A stretch of DNA of 64,000 bases, taken from contig NZ_LN890328.1 of assembly GCF_001458595.1 (NCBI RefSeq), forward strand, positions 663,737-727,736, read 5' to 3'. Below the pieces are notes generated by a model. That model was not told where the DNA came from, ran no database searches, and was given only the letters and a program-made list of their open reading frames with translations. Positions 28,247-39,160 of this stretch are shown here, piece after piece. The stretch comes from Clostridium neonatale. GTDB lineage: Bacteria; Bacillota; Clostridia; Clostridiales; Clostridiaceae. Position 1 is the first letter of the stretch, and each line of letters begins with the position of its first letter. Position numbers and translations under genes: made by a program.

Positions 28247-28624
28247 TTGATAGCAGTAGTAGGACTATTTATAGGAATTATATTAGGTTTTGTATTTGAT
28301 GTTAATATTCCAGAAGGATTTTCATCATATATGTCAATTGCTATACTTGCATGCTTAGACTCAGTATTTGGGGCAATTAGAGCAAATTTATCAAAAAATT
28401 TTCGAGCTGATATTTTCGTATCGGGTTTTTTTGGTAATGCACTTTTAGCAGCTTCACTTACATATTTGGGAGATAAACTTGGAATACCAATATATATTGC
28501 AGCTGTAATTGTATTTGGAGGAAGAATATTCGAAAATTTTGCAATTATAAGAAGGCTTATTATAGAAAATTGGAGAAGTAAAAAAGAACAACATAAAGCT
28601 CAAGTTGAGGTGAAAGAAGAGTGA
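28247..28624 (+). CDS. sbp: Small basic membrane protein (DUF1290)
   Basis: A 125-residue protein with three or four hydrophobic helices beginning MIAVVGLFIGIILGFVFDV and the conserved YMSIAILACLDSVFGAIRANL. It matches the small basic protein family found between DUF881 genes near ftsZ or divIB. Role unknown. The start is TTG 28247 after GGAGAG. The stop overlaps the start of the next gene by four bases (GTGA), so the two are translationally coupled. Confidence 0.88.
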   Translation: MIAVVGLFIGIILGFVFDVNIPEGFSSYMSIAILACLDSVFGAIRANLSKNFRADIFVSGFFGNALLAASLTYLGDKLGIPIYIAAVIVFGGRIFENFAIIRRLIIENWRSKKEQHKAQVEVKEE

Positions 28625-29364
28625 TAAAAAAAAATAGTTCATTCTTTGTTTTTATTGCAGCAATTATTGTTGGAATTTTGATATCTGTAAATTTTGATTT
28701 TGAAAGAATAAAATCTTCTTATACTCAAATCAGCTCAGCTGAATATCAAAAGGCAATTGAAGAAAGAAATAATTTATATAAAGATATTGGGAATATAAAA
28801 GAAGACAATATAGAAATGAAGCTAACAATAAATAGGTATATGCGAGAAGATGAACAAAATGAGAAAATACTAGAAGATATGAAGAATCAAATAGGGGATT
28901 ATCAATTATTCACAGGAATGAGTGCTGTAGAAGGACCAGGAATAATATTAAAAATCAATGATGGTTATACAAACTATAATGAAGATATGGAGGAAGATAT
29001 AAATAGCAAATTGTTGCATGACAGTGATATGGCATTAGTTTTAAATGAACTTAGGAATGCAGGAGCAGAAGCAATAAGTGTAAACAATCATAGAGTTATT
29101 CCATGGTCAGGAGTAATATGTAATTGGGCATTTATAGGCTTTGAAGATGGAAGTATGGAGTATGCACCTTTCAATATTTATGCAATTGGTGATCCTGAAA
29201 AATTAAAAGCAGCCCTAATGGAAGATGGAAGCCATATAAAACAACTTATGATTAGAAAGTTAAATATTGAAATTGAAACTAGAAACAAAATTACAATGCC
29301 TGCTACGAGTTCTAACGGTATAATACAATTTATGGAAAGAAATGAAAATATAAAAGAAAATTAA
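28621..29364 (+). CDS. DUF881 membrane-anchored protein (second copy)
   Basis: A 247-residue protein with the same plan as the gene at 27506: an N-terminal membrane helix, a coiled coil (about 40-85) and a DUF881 domain (MSAVEGPGIILKIND ... ELRNAGAEAISVNNHRVIPWS). It starts at GTG 28621, inside the end of the small basic protein gene. The two copies have diverged well beyond a recent duplication, suggesting distinct roles or a heteromer. Confidence 0.85.
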   Translation: MIKKNSSFFVFIAAIIVGILISVNFDFERIKSSYTQISSAEYQKAIEERNNLYKDIGNIKEDNIEMKLTINRYMREDEQNEKILEDMKNQIGDYQLFTGMSAVEGPGIILKINDGYTNYNEDMEEDINSKLLHDSDMALVLNELRNAGAEAISVNNHRVIPWSGVICNWAFIGFEDGSMEYAPFNIYAIGDPEKLKAALMEDGSHIKQLMIRKLNIEIETRNKITMPATSSNGIIQFMERNENIKEN

Positions 29365-29459
29365 ATTTTATTTATTAAATTTGAAGGAAAATTCATATCT
29401 GTAGAGAATATAAACATATTAAGGACAAAAGAAAGGAATAGCAGAAAAGGTGTTGACAA

Positions 29460-30122
29460 ATGGGGATTAAAGAAAATATTGAAGAAATAAAATCTAAAAT
29501 TCCATCAGAAGTACAATTGCTAGCTGTCTCAAAAACAAAACCAATAGAAGCGTTAGAAGAGGCTTATGCAGCTGGAATGCGAGAATTTGGTGAGAATAAA
29601 GTTCAAGAACTTCTAGCAAAAGAGGAAATTTTTCATAAAGATGTTAAATGGCATTTAATTGGACATTTACAAACAAATAAAGTTAAATACTTAGTGGATA
29701 AGGTGCATTTGATACATTCATTAGATAGTATTAAGCTATTAGAAGAAATAGAAAAAGTATATGAAAAAAATGAAAAAACAGCAAATACTTTAATTCAAAT
29801 TAATATTGGAAGAGAAGAAAGTAAGAGTGGTATTTTAGAGGAAAACTTAAATGAATTTATTGAAGCAATAGAAGAATGTAATCATATTCTTGTTAAAGGA
29901 ATTATGGTTATTATTCCAAAAGGAAATGAAGAAAGTAATAGGTATTATTTTAAGAAAACTAAAGGAATATTTGATGAATTAAAATGTAAGAAATTTAAAA
30001 ATATTTCTATGGATATATTATCAATGGGTATGACAAATGATTATATGACTGCCATTGAAGAAGGTTCTACTCTTGTAAGAGTTGGAACAGGAATTTTTGG
30101 GGAAAGAAATTATAATGTTTAA
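29460..30122 (+). CDS. ylmE: YggS-family PLP homeostasis protein
   Basis: A 220-residue single-domain alanine-racemase-like barrel. The PLP lysine lies in LLAVSKTKP near residue 25. Other conserved parts are [25 protein letters not shown], and [30 protein letters not shown]. It has no known enzyme activity in the family and is thought to buffer vitamin B6. It stands just before sepF, as ylmE does in B. subtilis. AGGTG precedes the ATG. Confidence 0.94.
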   Translation: MGIKENIEEIKSKIPSEVQLLAVSKTKPIEALEEAYAAGMREFGENKVQELLAKEEIFHKDVKWHLIGHLQTNKVKYLVDKVHLIHSLDSIKLLEEIEKVYEKNEKTANTLIQINIGREESKSGILEENLNEFIEAIEECNHILVKGIMVIIPKGNEESNRYYFKKTKGIFDELKCKKFKNISMDILSMGMTNDYMTAIEEGSTLVRVGTGIFGERNYNV

Positions 30123-30139
30123 GTGTAGGAGGAGAAAAA

Positions 30140-30595
30140 ATGAGTAATGTATTATCAAAAGTTAAATCTATACTAGGATTCGAAGATTACGAGGATTATG
30201 ATGACTTCGAAGATGAAGAATATGAAAATGAAGAAATGGAAGAAGAAAATTCTGCTGAGCCAGTTATAACAAATAAGAAGAATAATAAGGTAGTAAATAT
30301 CCATACATCATCAGCAGTAAAGGTAACAATAACTAAGCCATCTGATTATGAGGAAGCAATGGAAATATGTGATGCATTAAAAAATAGGAGAATAGTTTTA
30401 GTTAATACTACCATACTTGAATTTAAAATAGCACAAAGATTATTAGATTTTATAAGTGGATCTTGTTATGCTTTAGGAGGAGAAGTTCAACAAATAGAAA
30501 AAGGAGTTTATCTTCTTTCACCTTCTAATGTTGAAGTAACAAATGAATTAAAAAATGAATTAAGTACAAAAGCATTATTTAATTGGTCTAAATAG
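30140..30595 (+). CDS. sepF: Cell division protein SepF
   Basis: A 151-residue protein. The N-terminal amphipathic segment ([11 protein letters not shown]) is a likely membrane anchor, followed by a highly acidic linker (about 13-45). The C-terminal SepF domain (about 60-145) contains [38 protein letters not shown]. SepF binds the FtsZ tail and bundles or tethers Z-rings. The neighbours match the ylmE-sepF-ylmG-ylmH-divIVA order. GGAGGAG precedes the ATG. Confidence 0.95.
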   Translation: MSNVLSKVKSILGFEDYEDYDDFEDEEYENEEMEEENSAEPVITNKKNNKVVNIHTSSAVKVTITKPSDYEEAMEICDALKNRRIVLVNTTILEFKIAQRLLDFISGSCYALGGEVQQIEKGVYLLSPSNVEVTNELKNELSTKALFNWSK

Positions 30596-30603
30596 GAGGT
30601 ATA

Positions 30604-30885
30604 ATGGCAAGCGTAATAATTAGATTAATGAATACAGTATTTGGTATAATTGAGCTTGCTATATTAATAGAATGTATAGCATCTTGGATACCACAACTTA
30701 GATATAATAAATTTATGGATATAGTTTATGCAATAACTAATCCTATTTTAACTCCTTTTAGGGCATTACAAGATAGATTTTTTCCAGACTCACCAATAGA
30801 TTTTTCACCAATCATAGCATTATTTGTAATTGACTTTGTTTTAAGACAGGTAATTAATAGAATTTTATATATGTTATTATGGTAA
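30604..30885 (+). CDS. ylmG: YggT/YlmG family membrane protein
   Basis: A 93-residue protein with two hydrophobic segments (about 8-27 and 66-90) around the YggT signature ITNPILTPFRALQDRFFP. It may help FtsZ placement or membrane organisation, but no activity is proven for the family. The last codons overlap the start of ylmH by seven bases. Confidence 0.92.
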   Translation: MASVIIRLMNTVFGIIELAILIECIASWIPQLRYNKFMDIVYAITNPILTPFRALQDRFFPDSPIDFSPIIALFVIDFVLRQVINRILYMLLW

Positions 30886-31643
30886 AAGAACTTATAAATA
30901 GAAGCTTTGGTGAAGAGAAAGAAGAAGTTATAAATTTATATGAAAAATACTTACTTGCTAAAGAAAAAGATATAGTAGTTTTTGGAAAAGAGTTTTATAC
31001 ACCTAATGTTTGGAAGTGGTTTGAAAAAAATCTTCAAAGTAAAAGTGTAAAAATAGAAAGTTATGGAGTTTTTGAAGAAGCTGAAAGAAGGATGATTTCT
31101 TTCAATAATTTATACAATACAAGTTTCCCAATTAATTTAATTAAGATAACTAATAAATCAAAATTCTCAGAATTAACTCATAGAGATTATTTAGGCGGAA
31201 TATTAGGTTTAGGTATTGAAAGAAATAAAATAGGTGATTTGTTTGTAGAAGATAATAGCTGTTATGTTGCTGTACATGAAGAAATTCAAGATTTTATATT
31301 ATATAATATAGACAAAATAGGAAAAGTAACATGTAAAGTTGAACTAATAGAAGATATGTCGCTTCTTCCACATGTAAATTTTAAAGAAGAAATCATTATG
31401 GTTTCTTCTTTAAGAATTGATGGGATAGTTTCAAAACTATGTAATATATCTAGAGCTAAAGCGCAAATTTTAATAGATCAAGGCCAAATTTTAATAGATT
31501 ATGCTAAGATAAGAGATAAGAGCTATGAATTAAAAGGTGAAGAAAGAATAACAATAAGAAAACACGGAAAATTCATAGTTGGAAATATTATTGGTACAAG
31601 TAAAAGTGGAAAATTAAAGGTAGTTATAAAAAAATATACATAG
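30879..31643 (+). CDS. ylmH: S4-domain RNA-binding protein YlmH
   Basis: A 254-residue protein. A YlmH-type N-terminal RNA-binding region (TSFPINLIKITNKSKFSELTHRDYLGGILGLGIERNKIGD without a break at about 85-125) precedes a C-terminal S4 domain (about 185-245, SSLRIDGIVSKLCNISRAKAQILI). Work in B. subtilis links YlmH to rescue of stalled 50S-peptidyl-tRNA complexes, a pathway shared with RqcH, which is also in this window (36318). The ATG overlaps the end of ylmG. Confidence 0.9.
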   Translation: MVKELINRSFGEEKEEVINLYEKYLLAKEKDIVVFGKEFYTPNVWKWFEKNLQSKSVKIESYGVFEEAERRMISFNNLYNTSFPINLIKITNKSKFSELTHRDYLGGILGLGIERNKIGDLFVEDNSCYVAVHEEIQDFILYNIDKIGKVTCKVELIEDMSLLPHVNFKEEIIMVSSLRIDGIVSKLCNISRAKAQILIDQGQILIDYAKIRDKSYELKGEERITIRKHGKFIVGNIIGTSKSGKLKVVIKKYT

Positions 31644-31656
31644 TAGAGGTGATAAC

Positions 31657-32340
31657 ATGAAACTGACACCAATGGATATAAATAATAAGGAATTTAAGAG
31701 AGGTCTAAGAGGATATAATGCAGAAGAAGTTGATGAATTCTTAGATGAAGTAGTTGAAAATTATGAAGAAATGTATAAAGAAAATTCTAATTTAAAAGAA
31801 AAATTAGCAAATTTAAATGAAAAGATAGAGTATTATTCAAAAATTGAAACTACTATTCAAAACACTTTATTATTAGCACAAAATGCAGCAGAACAAGCAA
31901 AGAGCTCGGCTAAAAAGGAAGCAGAGCTTATGGTGAAAAATGCAAATGAAACAGCACAAAAGATTTTAGATAAGGCACATAATGATGTTATTCAAATAAA
32001 TGATGAATATGAAAAGGTAAAACAAGAATTTATTAAATTTAGAGCTAAATATAGAAACTTTATGAATACACAAATGGAAACTTTTGATGCTTTAGAAAAG
32101 GACTTTATTAAAAATTATAATCTTGGTGAAAGTGGTGAAGAATCACCTAAAGATATAATAGAAGAAAACGAATCTCAATATTCAAGTGATACTTTTGAAG
32201 AAGTTGCAGCTGATGTGATTAAAGATGAAGCTTTAGAAGAAGGAAGTGCTAAAAAGCTTGAAAATACAATGTCTTTAGAAGAAATTAATCAGGAATTGAA
32301 TGAAATAAAGAGTTTCTTTGCAGATAATAAAAATGAGTAA
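31657..32340 (+). CDS. divIVA: DivIVA domain cell-pole/division protein
   Basis: A 227-residue coiled-coil protein. The N-terminal lipid-binding motif LTPMDINNKEFKRGLRGYNAEEVDEFLD is diagnostic. A long coiled coil runs to about residue 150, followed by an acidic low-complexity tail. DivIVA gathers at curved membranes at poles and septa and places Min or sporulation partners. It is the last gene of the ylm group, followed by a terminator. AGAGGTG precedes the ATG. Confidence 0.95.
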   Translation: MKLTPMDINNKEFKRGLRGYNAEEVDEFLDEVVENYEEMYKENSNLKEKLANLNEKIEYYSKIETTIQNTLLLAQNAAEQAKSSAKKEAELMVKNANETAQKILDKAHNDVIQINDEYEKVKQEFIKFRAKYRNFMNTQMETFDALEKDFIKNYNLGESGEESPKDIIEENESQYSSDTFEEVAADVIKDEALEEGSAKKLENTMSLEEINQELNEIKSFFADNKNE

Positions 32341-32399
32341 TTGTATTAATGTGTTTTTCAGAATAAATACATTCCATGTTTATAAGGATTAAAATTTAT

Positions 32400-32424
32400 A
32401 AGAGGGGTATAACCCTCTTTTTTT
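32400..32424 (+). terminator. Terminator after divIVA
   Basis: AGAGGG (32401-32406) pairs with CCCTCT (32413-32418), extended by an A-T pair, with a GTATAA loop and a T7 run. Confidence 0.9.
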
Positions 32425-32467
32425 GATTATTATTTCTTATGTACGCTTACGAATAAAATAAGGTAGA

Positions 32468-32496
32468 TTGTAAATTATATAGTATTATATTATAAT
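32468..32496 (+). promoter_or_regulatory. Sigma-A promoter for rluD-pyrR
   Basis: TTGTAA (32468-32473) and TATAAT (32491-32496) are 17 bases apart, shortly upstream of rluD and after the divIVA terminator. Confidence 0.65.
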
Positions 32497-32528
32497 GGTT
32501 AAGAATATATGTAGGATGAGGATGCATT

Positions 32529-34002
<1,474 letters not shown>

Positions 34003-34030
34003 CCCAATATAATCATAAGGAGAAATAAGA

Positions 34031-35194
34031 ATGATATATGATTTAATTGCAACAAGTACTTTTGGAATAGAAAGCATAACAGCAAAAGAATTAAGAGCAC
34101 TTGGATATGAAGATTTAAAAATAGAGAATGGAAAAGTAACATTTGAGGGGGATGAAATGGACATTGCTATTGCCAATGTACATTTAAGAACAGCAGAAAG
34201 AGTACTAATAAAAATGGCTGAATTTGAAGCAAGATCTTTTGAAGAATTATTTCAAGGAACTAAGAGTGTTGATTGGAGTGAAATAATACCTAAAGATGGA
34301 GTAATGCATGTCGTAGGAAAAAGTATAAAATCTACTTTGCATAGTGTGCCTGATTGTCAATCAATAGTTAAAAAAGCTATTATAAAAAGCATGAGTGAAA
34401 GTTATGGAATTGAAAATTTTAGTGAAGATGGGCCAGTATATAAAATAGAAGTTGCTATTTTAAAGGATGTTGTTACATTAACAATAGATACTAGTGGAGT
34501 TGGACTACATAAAAGAGGGTATAGGGAACAGGCAGGACTCGCACCACTTAAAGAAACATTAGCTGCATCAATGCTTTTACTTTCAAGATACAATCATGAT
34601 TTTGAACTTGTAGATCCATTTTGCGGTTCAGGAACTATTTTAATTGAAGCAGCTCTTATTGCATTAAATATTGCGCCAGGAGTAAATAGAGAATTTGTAT
34701 GTGAAACATGGCCAACTATGCCGTCTAATACTTTTGATATGGTTAGAGAAGGTGCAAGAAATGCAGAAAAGCATAAAGATATAAAGCTTATTGGTTATGA
34801 CATAGATCATAGAACTTTAAAAGTTGCTATGGAAAATGCCAAAAAAGCTGGAGTAGATAAGTATATACAATTTCAAAAAAGAGACTTTATGGAATTTTCA
34901 ACTTCTAAAAAATATGGATTTGTAGTATCTAATCCACCGTATGGCGAAAGAATAGGAGAGAAGGAATCTTTAGACAGACTGTATAAACATATGGGATATA
35001 TAAAAGAAAAATTGGATGGATGGGATTTTAATATTTTAACATCATTTGAACCTTTTGAGAAAATATTTGGACGAAAATCTACTAAAAATAGAAAATTATA
35101 TAATGGGAAAATAAAGTGCTATTATTATCAATATTTTGATAATGAAAAAATAAAAAATCATGGAGATGCACTTATTAATATATTACTTAAGTAA
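34031..35194 (+). CDS. THUMP-domain RNA N2-guanine methyltransferase
   Basis: A 387-residue protein of the RlmL/RlmK N-terminal type (YpsC-like). A THUMP RNA-binding domain (about 50-155) leads to a class I SAM domain with LVDPFCGSGTILIEAALIA and catalytic NPPYGERIG. It probably methylates N2 of a guanine in 23S rRNA. AAGGAG lies before the ATG. Its 28-base spacing from pyrR suggests co-transcription. Confidence 0.9.
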   Translation: MIYDLIATSTFGIESITAKELRALGYEDLKIENGKVTFEGDEMDIAIANVHLRTAERVLIKMAEFEARSFEELFQGTKSVDWSEIIPKDGVMHVVGKSIKSTLHSVPDCQSIVKKAIIKSMSESYGIENFSEDGPVYKIEVAILKDVVTLTIDTSGVGLHKRGYREQAGLAPLKETLAASMLLLSRYNHDFELVDPFCGSGTILIEAALIALNIAPGVNREFVCETWPTMPSNTFDMVREGARNAEKHKDIKLIGYDIDHRTLKVAMENAKKAGVDKYIQFQKRDFMEFSTSKKYGFVVSNPPYGERIGEKESLDRLYKHMGYIKEKLDGWDFNILTSFEPFEKIFGRKSTKNRKLYNGKIKCYYYQYFDNEKIKNHGDALINILLK

Positions 35195-35281
35195 ATTAAT
35201 TTAAAGAAATTTTATGAAAACATATTTACACATTATATTTTTTATGGTAATATTTGAATGTAAGAATATTTTATATTAGCG

Positions 35282-35317
35282 AAGATGCTAACAGCAAAGC
35301 TGTGGCATCTTTTTTTG
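35282..35317 (+). terminator. Terminator after the THUMP methyltransferase
   Basis: AAGATGC (35282-35288) pairs with GCATCTT (35305-35311), and an inner ACAGC/GCTGT stem closes an AAA loop. A T7 run follows. Confidence 0.88.
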
Positions 35318-35409
35318 TTTTTAAAATAATAGTACAAGTAAATACAAGGTTTAGTTCATAATGTTTAAAAATTATATTTTACTATATTTATATAAAGGAG
35401 AGTGAAAGT

Positions 35410-36246
35410 ATGTCAGAAGTATATCAAAAGATAGCAGAAAAAATACCAAATATGAGTAAGGCTCAAGAAAAAATAGCGAAATATATATTGTCTAACCCAA
35501 ATACAACACCTTTTTTAACAGTGGAAAAGCTAGCAAAGCTGTCTGGAGTAAGTATTGCAACAATAACTAGATTTGTCACATTTTTAGGATATAAAGGATA
35601 TCCGGAATTTTTAAAGGATACTCAAGAATCTATGCAAGCACAAGTGACAAACTCTGAAAGAATAAAACTTAATGCTGAAGTTAAAGAAGAATGTGAAAAA
35701 AATATATATGAAGTTTTTGAAAGTGATTTAAATAATATAAAGTCAACTATGGAAGATATGAATTTATATGAAATTAAAAGAGCAGTTAATGAAATTATGA
35801 ATTCAAAGAGAATTTATATAGTAGCAAGAAGAAGTGTTTATTCTCTAGGAATACTTCTAAAGTACTATCTTGATTTTGTATTTAATAATGTATATATAAT
35901 TGAGAATACAGAAGATATACCTAAATATGTTGATAAATATGATCTTGTCATAGGAATAAATTTTGAAAATTATTCAAGAAGTACTGTTGAAGTGTTTTCA
36001 TACTTAAAAAGTAAGGGATCAAGAACTATAGCTATTACTGATAATATGCTGTCACCCATAGTACCGTATGCAGATGTAAGCTTAACTGCAATAAGTAAAG
36101 GTGTGACTTCATTAGATTCTTTTGCTGCACCAATTAGTTTAATAAATGCTTTAGTAGTATCAATTAAAGAACAAAAGAAGGAATGCTTTATCAATAACGT
36201 AGAGCTTTTAGAAGAAACATATAAAAAATTTGATATATTTATTTAA
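35410..36246 (+). CDS. MurR/RpiR-family transcriptional regulator
   Basis: A 278-residue regulator. The N-terminal HTH_6 domain (about 1-75) contains MSKAQEKIAKYILSNP and KLSGVSIATITRFVTFLGYKGYPEF. A C-terminal SIS sugar-phosphate-binding domain (about 125-250) follows. Family members sense phosphosugars such as MurNAc-6-P or glucosamine-6-P. The adjacent genes are not sugar genes, so the target is unknown. GGAGAG precedes the ATG. Confidence 0.9.
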   Translation: MSEVYQKIAEKIPNMSKAQEKIAKYILSNPNTTPFLTVEKLAKLSGVSIATITRFVTFLGYKGYPEFLKDTQESMQAQVTNSERIKLNAEVKEECEKNIYEVFESDLNNIKSTMEDMNLYEIKRAVNEIMNSKRIYIVARRSVYSLGILLKYYLDFVFNNVYIIENTEDIPKYVDKYDLVIGINFENYSRSTVEVFSYLKSKGSRTIAITDNMLSPIVPYADVSLTAISKGVTSLDSFAAPISLINALVVSIKEQKKECFINNVELLEETYKKFDIFI

Positions 36247-36249
36247 AAA

Positions 36250-36300
36250 TTAATGGATATAGTATAAGTTTATAAATATAAATTTTACCATATCCATTAA
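36250..36300. terminator. Bidirectional terminator between convergent genes
   Basis: TTAATGGATATAGTA (36250-36264) pairs with TACCATATCCATTAA (36286-36300), 15 bp with one mismatch. A-rich and T-rich flanks serve both the RpiR-type gene and the minus-strand rqcH. Confidence 0.75.
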
Positions 36301-36317
36301 TTGTATTATATTAAATT

Positions 36318-38048
36318 TTAATTATTAAACAGCGTATTAAAGTCATTTGGATTTATTACTATAGTATTATTTTTATGATAAATTACCATTCCAGGTTTTG
36401 AACCATTAGGTTTCTTTAATTCTTTTACTTTTGTATAATCTACAGATAACTTATTATTATTTTTTCCTTTACTATAAAATCCAGCTATTATTGCAGCTTC
36501 TTCGAGAGTCTTATCGGGAACATCAAAAGCGCAGACTATAACATGAGAGCCTGGGATGTCTTTTGCATGTAACCAAAGAAAATTTTTGTTAGCAAACTTT
36601 AGACTTAAGTAATCATTTTGAATATTGTTTTTTCCAACATAAATATCGATGTTATCACTTGAAGTAAAGTGATGAGGTTTTGATATTTTTGCTTTTTTTT
36701 GCTTATCTTTTTTCTTATAACGTATATATCCTGTTTCTATTAACTCGTTCTTAATTTCATCAATTTCATCATAGCTTTCAACATTTAGAATATTAGTAAG
36801 AACTGAATTTAAATATTCAACTTCATTATTGTTTTTTTCAAGTTCCAATATAGCATGTTCTTCAGAGGCTTTTAATTTGTTGTATTTCTTATAATAACGT
36901 TGAATATTTTCTGATGGAGTTTTAGTTTTATCTAAAGAAATTTTAATATATTCTTCTTCATTCTCATTGTAAAAATTTAACAAAGTACATTCGTTGTCAC
37001 CTTTTTTTATGCTGTATATATAAGAAGTAAGCAAATCACCTTTTATTTTGTAATCATCCTTTTTTTCACATTCTTTAAGCGTTTCTTTTAATATATTAGA
37101 TTTTTTATTACATCTATCGATGTTTGTATTAATTAATCTTTGAAGATCAGTTGATTTATTTTGTAACCTATCTTGTTTATCCTTTTTACTATAAAAAGTA
37201 TCCATTAATATATTAGGATCATCATAATTAGTTGTTTTATAATTGGCATATGAATATGACAAATGAGTACAATAATAATCTTTTAAATAGCCTTCATTAT
37301 CAGAGAAGATTGTAAATGATGGATTTTCAGAAATATTATTCGTGAAATTCTTAAGATTTTCATAAATTTCATTTCTAGTAGGTGAACTATGCTCTTTTGT
37401 AATGCTATAATATAATTCATTAGATAACAATTTGCTTATACCAGTAAAACAATTAAAATAAAAATCTTTATCTAATGCAATTGAATTATTTGTTATGAAA
37501 GAATTTAAATTTTCATATGTACATGAAAACGGATCTAATTTGTTAGAAATAGGTGGATAAACATATTCTACTCCAGGATATAAAACTCTATAACTGTTTA
37601 TATTAGGGGTAATATGCTTAATAGATTCCATAACTTTATTATCTCTATCTCTAACTAAGGTAATATTAGAATGTCTGCCCATAATTTCGATGATTAATGA
37701 GTAGGTACTATCAAAGCCTAATTCATCCCTGTTTTCAATTTTCATTATTAAAATTCTATCATTATCTTTTTGGATTAAATCAATAATCCTTCCGCCTAAA
37801 ATGTACTTTCTTAAAACCATAAGATACATAGGTGCAACTATTGGATTTTGCTTAACATTATTAGTTAAGTGAATTCTAGCAAATTTAGGTGATGCAGAAA
37901 TTAAAAGTTTTATATTTTTACGATCTTTTCTAATGGTTAAAATAATTTCATCCTTCTCAGGCTGATTAATTTTATCTATTTTTGAATCTATTATTGAATT
38001 TTTTAAATTGTTAACTAAACTATATAAGTATATACCATCTAATGCCAT
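36318..38048 (-). CDS. rqcH: Ribosome quality control factor RqcH (NFACT family)
   Basis: A 576-residue NFACT protein. The NFACT-N domain begins MALDGIYLYSLVNNLK and includes GRHSNITLV. HhH and long coiled-coil M regions span about 180-430, and NFACT-R ends with KPHHFTSSDNIDIYVGKNN ... LWLHAKDIPGSHVIV. RqcH binds obstructed 50S subunits and adds C-terminal alanine tails that mark the nascent chain for degradation. Older databases call it fibronectin-binding protein. AAAGGATG precedes the ATG. It is transcribed alone against its neighbours. Confidence 0.93.
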   Translation of the reverse strand: MALDGIYLYSLVNNLKNSIIDSKIDKINQPEKDEIILTIRKDRKNIKLLISASPKFARIHLTNNVKQNPIVAPMYLMVLRKYILGGRIIDLIQKDNDRILIMKIENRDELGFDSTYSLIIEIMGRHSNITLVRDRDNKVMESIKHITPNINSYRVLYPGVEYVYPPISNKLDPFSCTYENLNSFITNNSIALDKDFYFNCFTGISKLLSNELYYSITKEHSSPTRNEIYENLKNFTNNISENPSFTIFSDNEGYLKDYYCTHLSYSYANYKTTNYDDPNILMDTFYSKKDKQDRLQNKSTDLQRLINTNIDRCNKKSNILKETLKECEKKDDYKIKGDLLTSYIYSIKKGDNECTLLNFYNENEEEYIKISLDKTKTPSENIQRYYKKYNKLKASEEHAILELEKNNNEVEYLNSVLTNILNVESYDEIDEIKNELIETGYIRYKKKDKQKKAKISKPHHFTSSDNIDIYVGKNNIQNDYLSLKFANKNFLWLHAKDIPGSHVIVCAFDVPDKTLEEAAIIAGFYSKGKNNNKLSVDYTKVKELKKPNGSKPGMVIYHKNNTIVINPNDFNTLFNN

Positions 38049-38278
38049 TATATGTCATCCTTTCTTAATACGTTAAGAATAGTATAACATTAAGAAGAAT
38101 GCATTATCAATTGTTCTGTTTCAATAGTTTATATATTTAATGTATAATTTGATTTTAATTAATTTTTTAGCAAATAAATTTTGAAAATAATGTGGTTAAT
38201 AATTGTAAATAGTAGTATTATTAATCATGGACTTATTATATTAAATGTTTATGTAAGTGTTTCTAGGGGGGATTAAAG

Positions 38279-39106
38279 ATGAAGTTTTATAAAATGCAAG
38301 GGGCAGGAAATGATTTTATATTTGTAGAAGATTTTAATTTTGAAATAAAAGATGAATGTAATTTAGCAAAACAGCTTTGTAATAGACATTTTGGAATAGG
38401 AGCGGATGGACTAGTTATAGTTAGAAAATCAGATGTTTCTGAAGCTAAAATGATAATAATAAATAGTGACGGCTCAAGAGCAAATATGTGTGGCAATGCA
38501 ATAAGATGCTTTGGAAAGTATGTTTATGAAAAAAACATAGTAGATAAAACAAAATTTTCAGTTGAAACTGGAGATGGAGTAAAGGAAATAGAAATTATAT
38601 TAGAAGATAATAAAACAAAATATGTAAGAGTTTATATGGGCGAAGGGTCTTATAATGGTGCAGATATTCCATTAAATAATTTAGAAAACTTAATAGATAA
38701 AGAAGTTGAAGTGGATGGTAAAGTATATAAGATGACAACTGTACTTGTTGGAGTACCTCATACAATAATATTTGAAGAAAATGAAAATTATGATGTAGAA
38801 GTAGATGGTTCTAAAATTGAAAAATATAAGTTATTTAAAGAAGGTACAAATGTTAATTTTGTGAAAGTTATAGATGATACTCATATTAGAGTAAACACAT
38901 GGGAGAGAGGTGCTGGAGCAACCTTAGCCTGTGGAACAGGATGCTCTGCATCTGTACTTGTTTCTAAAAAATTAGGTTTAGTAGATAAGAATAAAGAAGT
39001 TTTTGTTAAAGCGCCAGGTGGAGAGCTTATAATAGAGGTCTTAGATGAAGGGCTATTCATGAAAGGACCTGCTGAATTTGTTTTTTCTGGAGAGACATCA
39101 AAATAG
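38279..39106 (+). CDS. dapF: Diaminopimelate epimerase
   Basis: A 275-residue two-domain epimerase. The catalytic cysteines are C71 (NMCGNAIRCFGKYV) and C218 (LACGTGCSASVL), one in each half. It converts LL-DAP to meso-DAP for lysine and for peptidoglycan, in line with the DAP-type murE at 21474. It starts MKFYKMQGAGNDFIFV as usual. GGGGGGATT is upstream of the ATG. Confidence 0.97.
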   Translation: MKFYKMQGAGNDFIFVEDFNFEIKDECNLAKQLCNRHFGIGADGLVIVRKSDVSEAKMIIINSDGSRANMCGNAIRCFGKYVYEKNIVDKTKFSVETGDGVKEIEIILEDNKTKYVRVYMGEGSYNGADIPLNNLENLIDKEVEVDGKVYKMTTVLVGVPHTIIFEENENYDVEVDGSKIEKYKLFKEGTNVNFVKVIDDTHIRVNTWERGAGATLACGTGCSASVLVSKKLGLVDKNKEVFVKAPGGELIIEVLDEGLFMKGPAEFVFSGETSK

Positions 39107-39160
39107 AATAATATAATATGGATTTATAATGCATAGAAAAATATTGAGAAGGGGAAAATA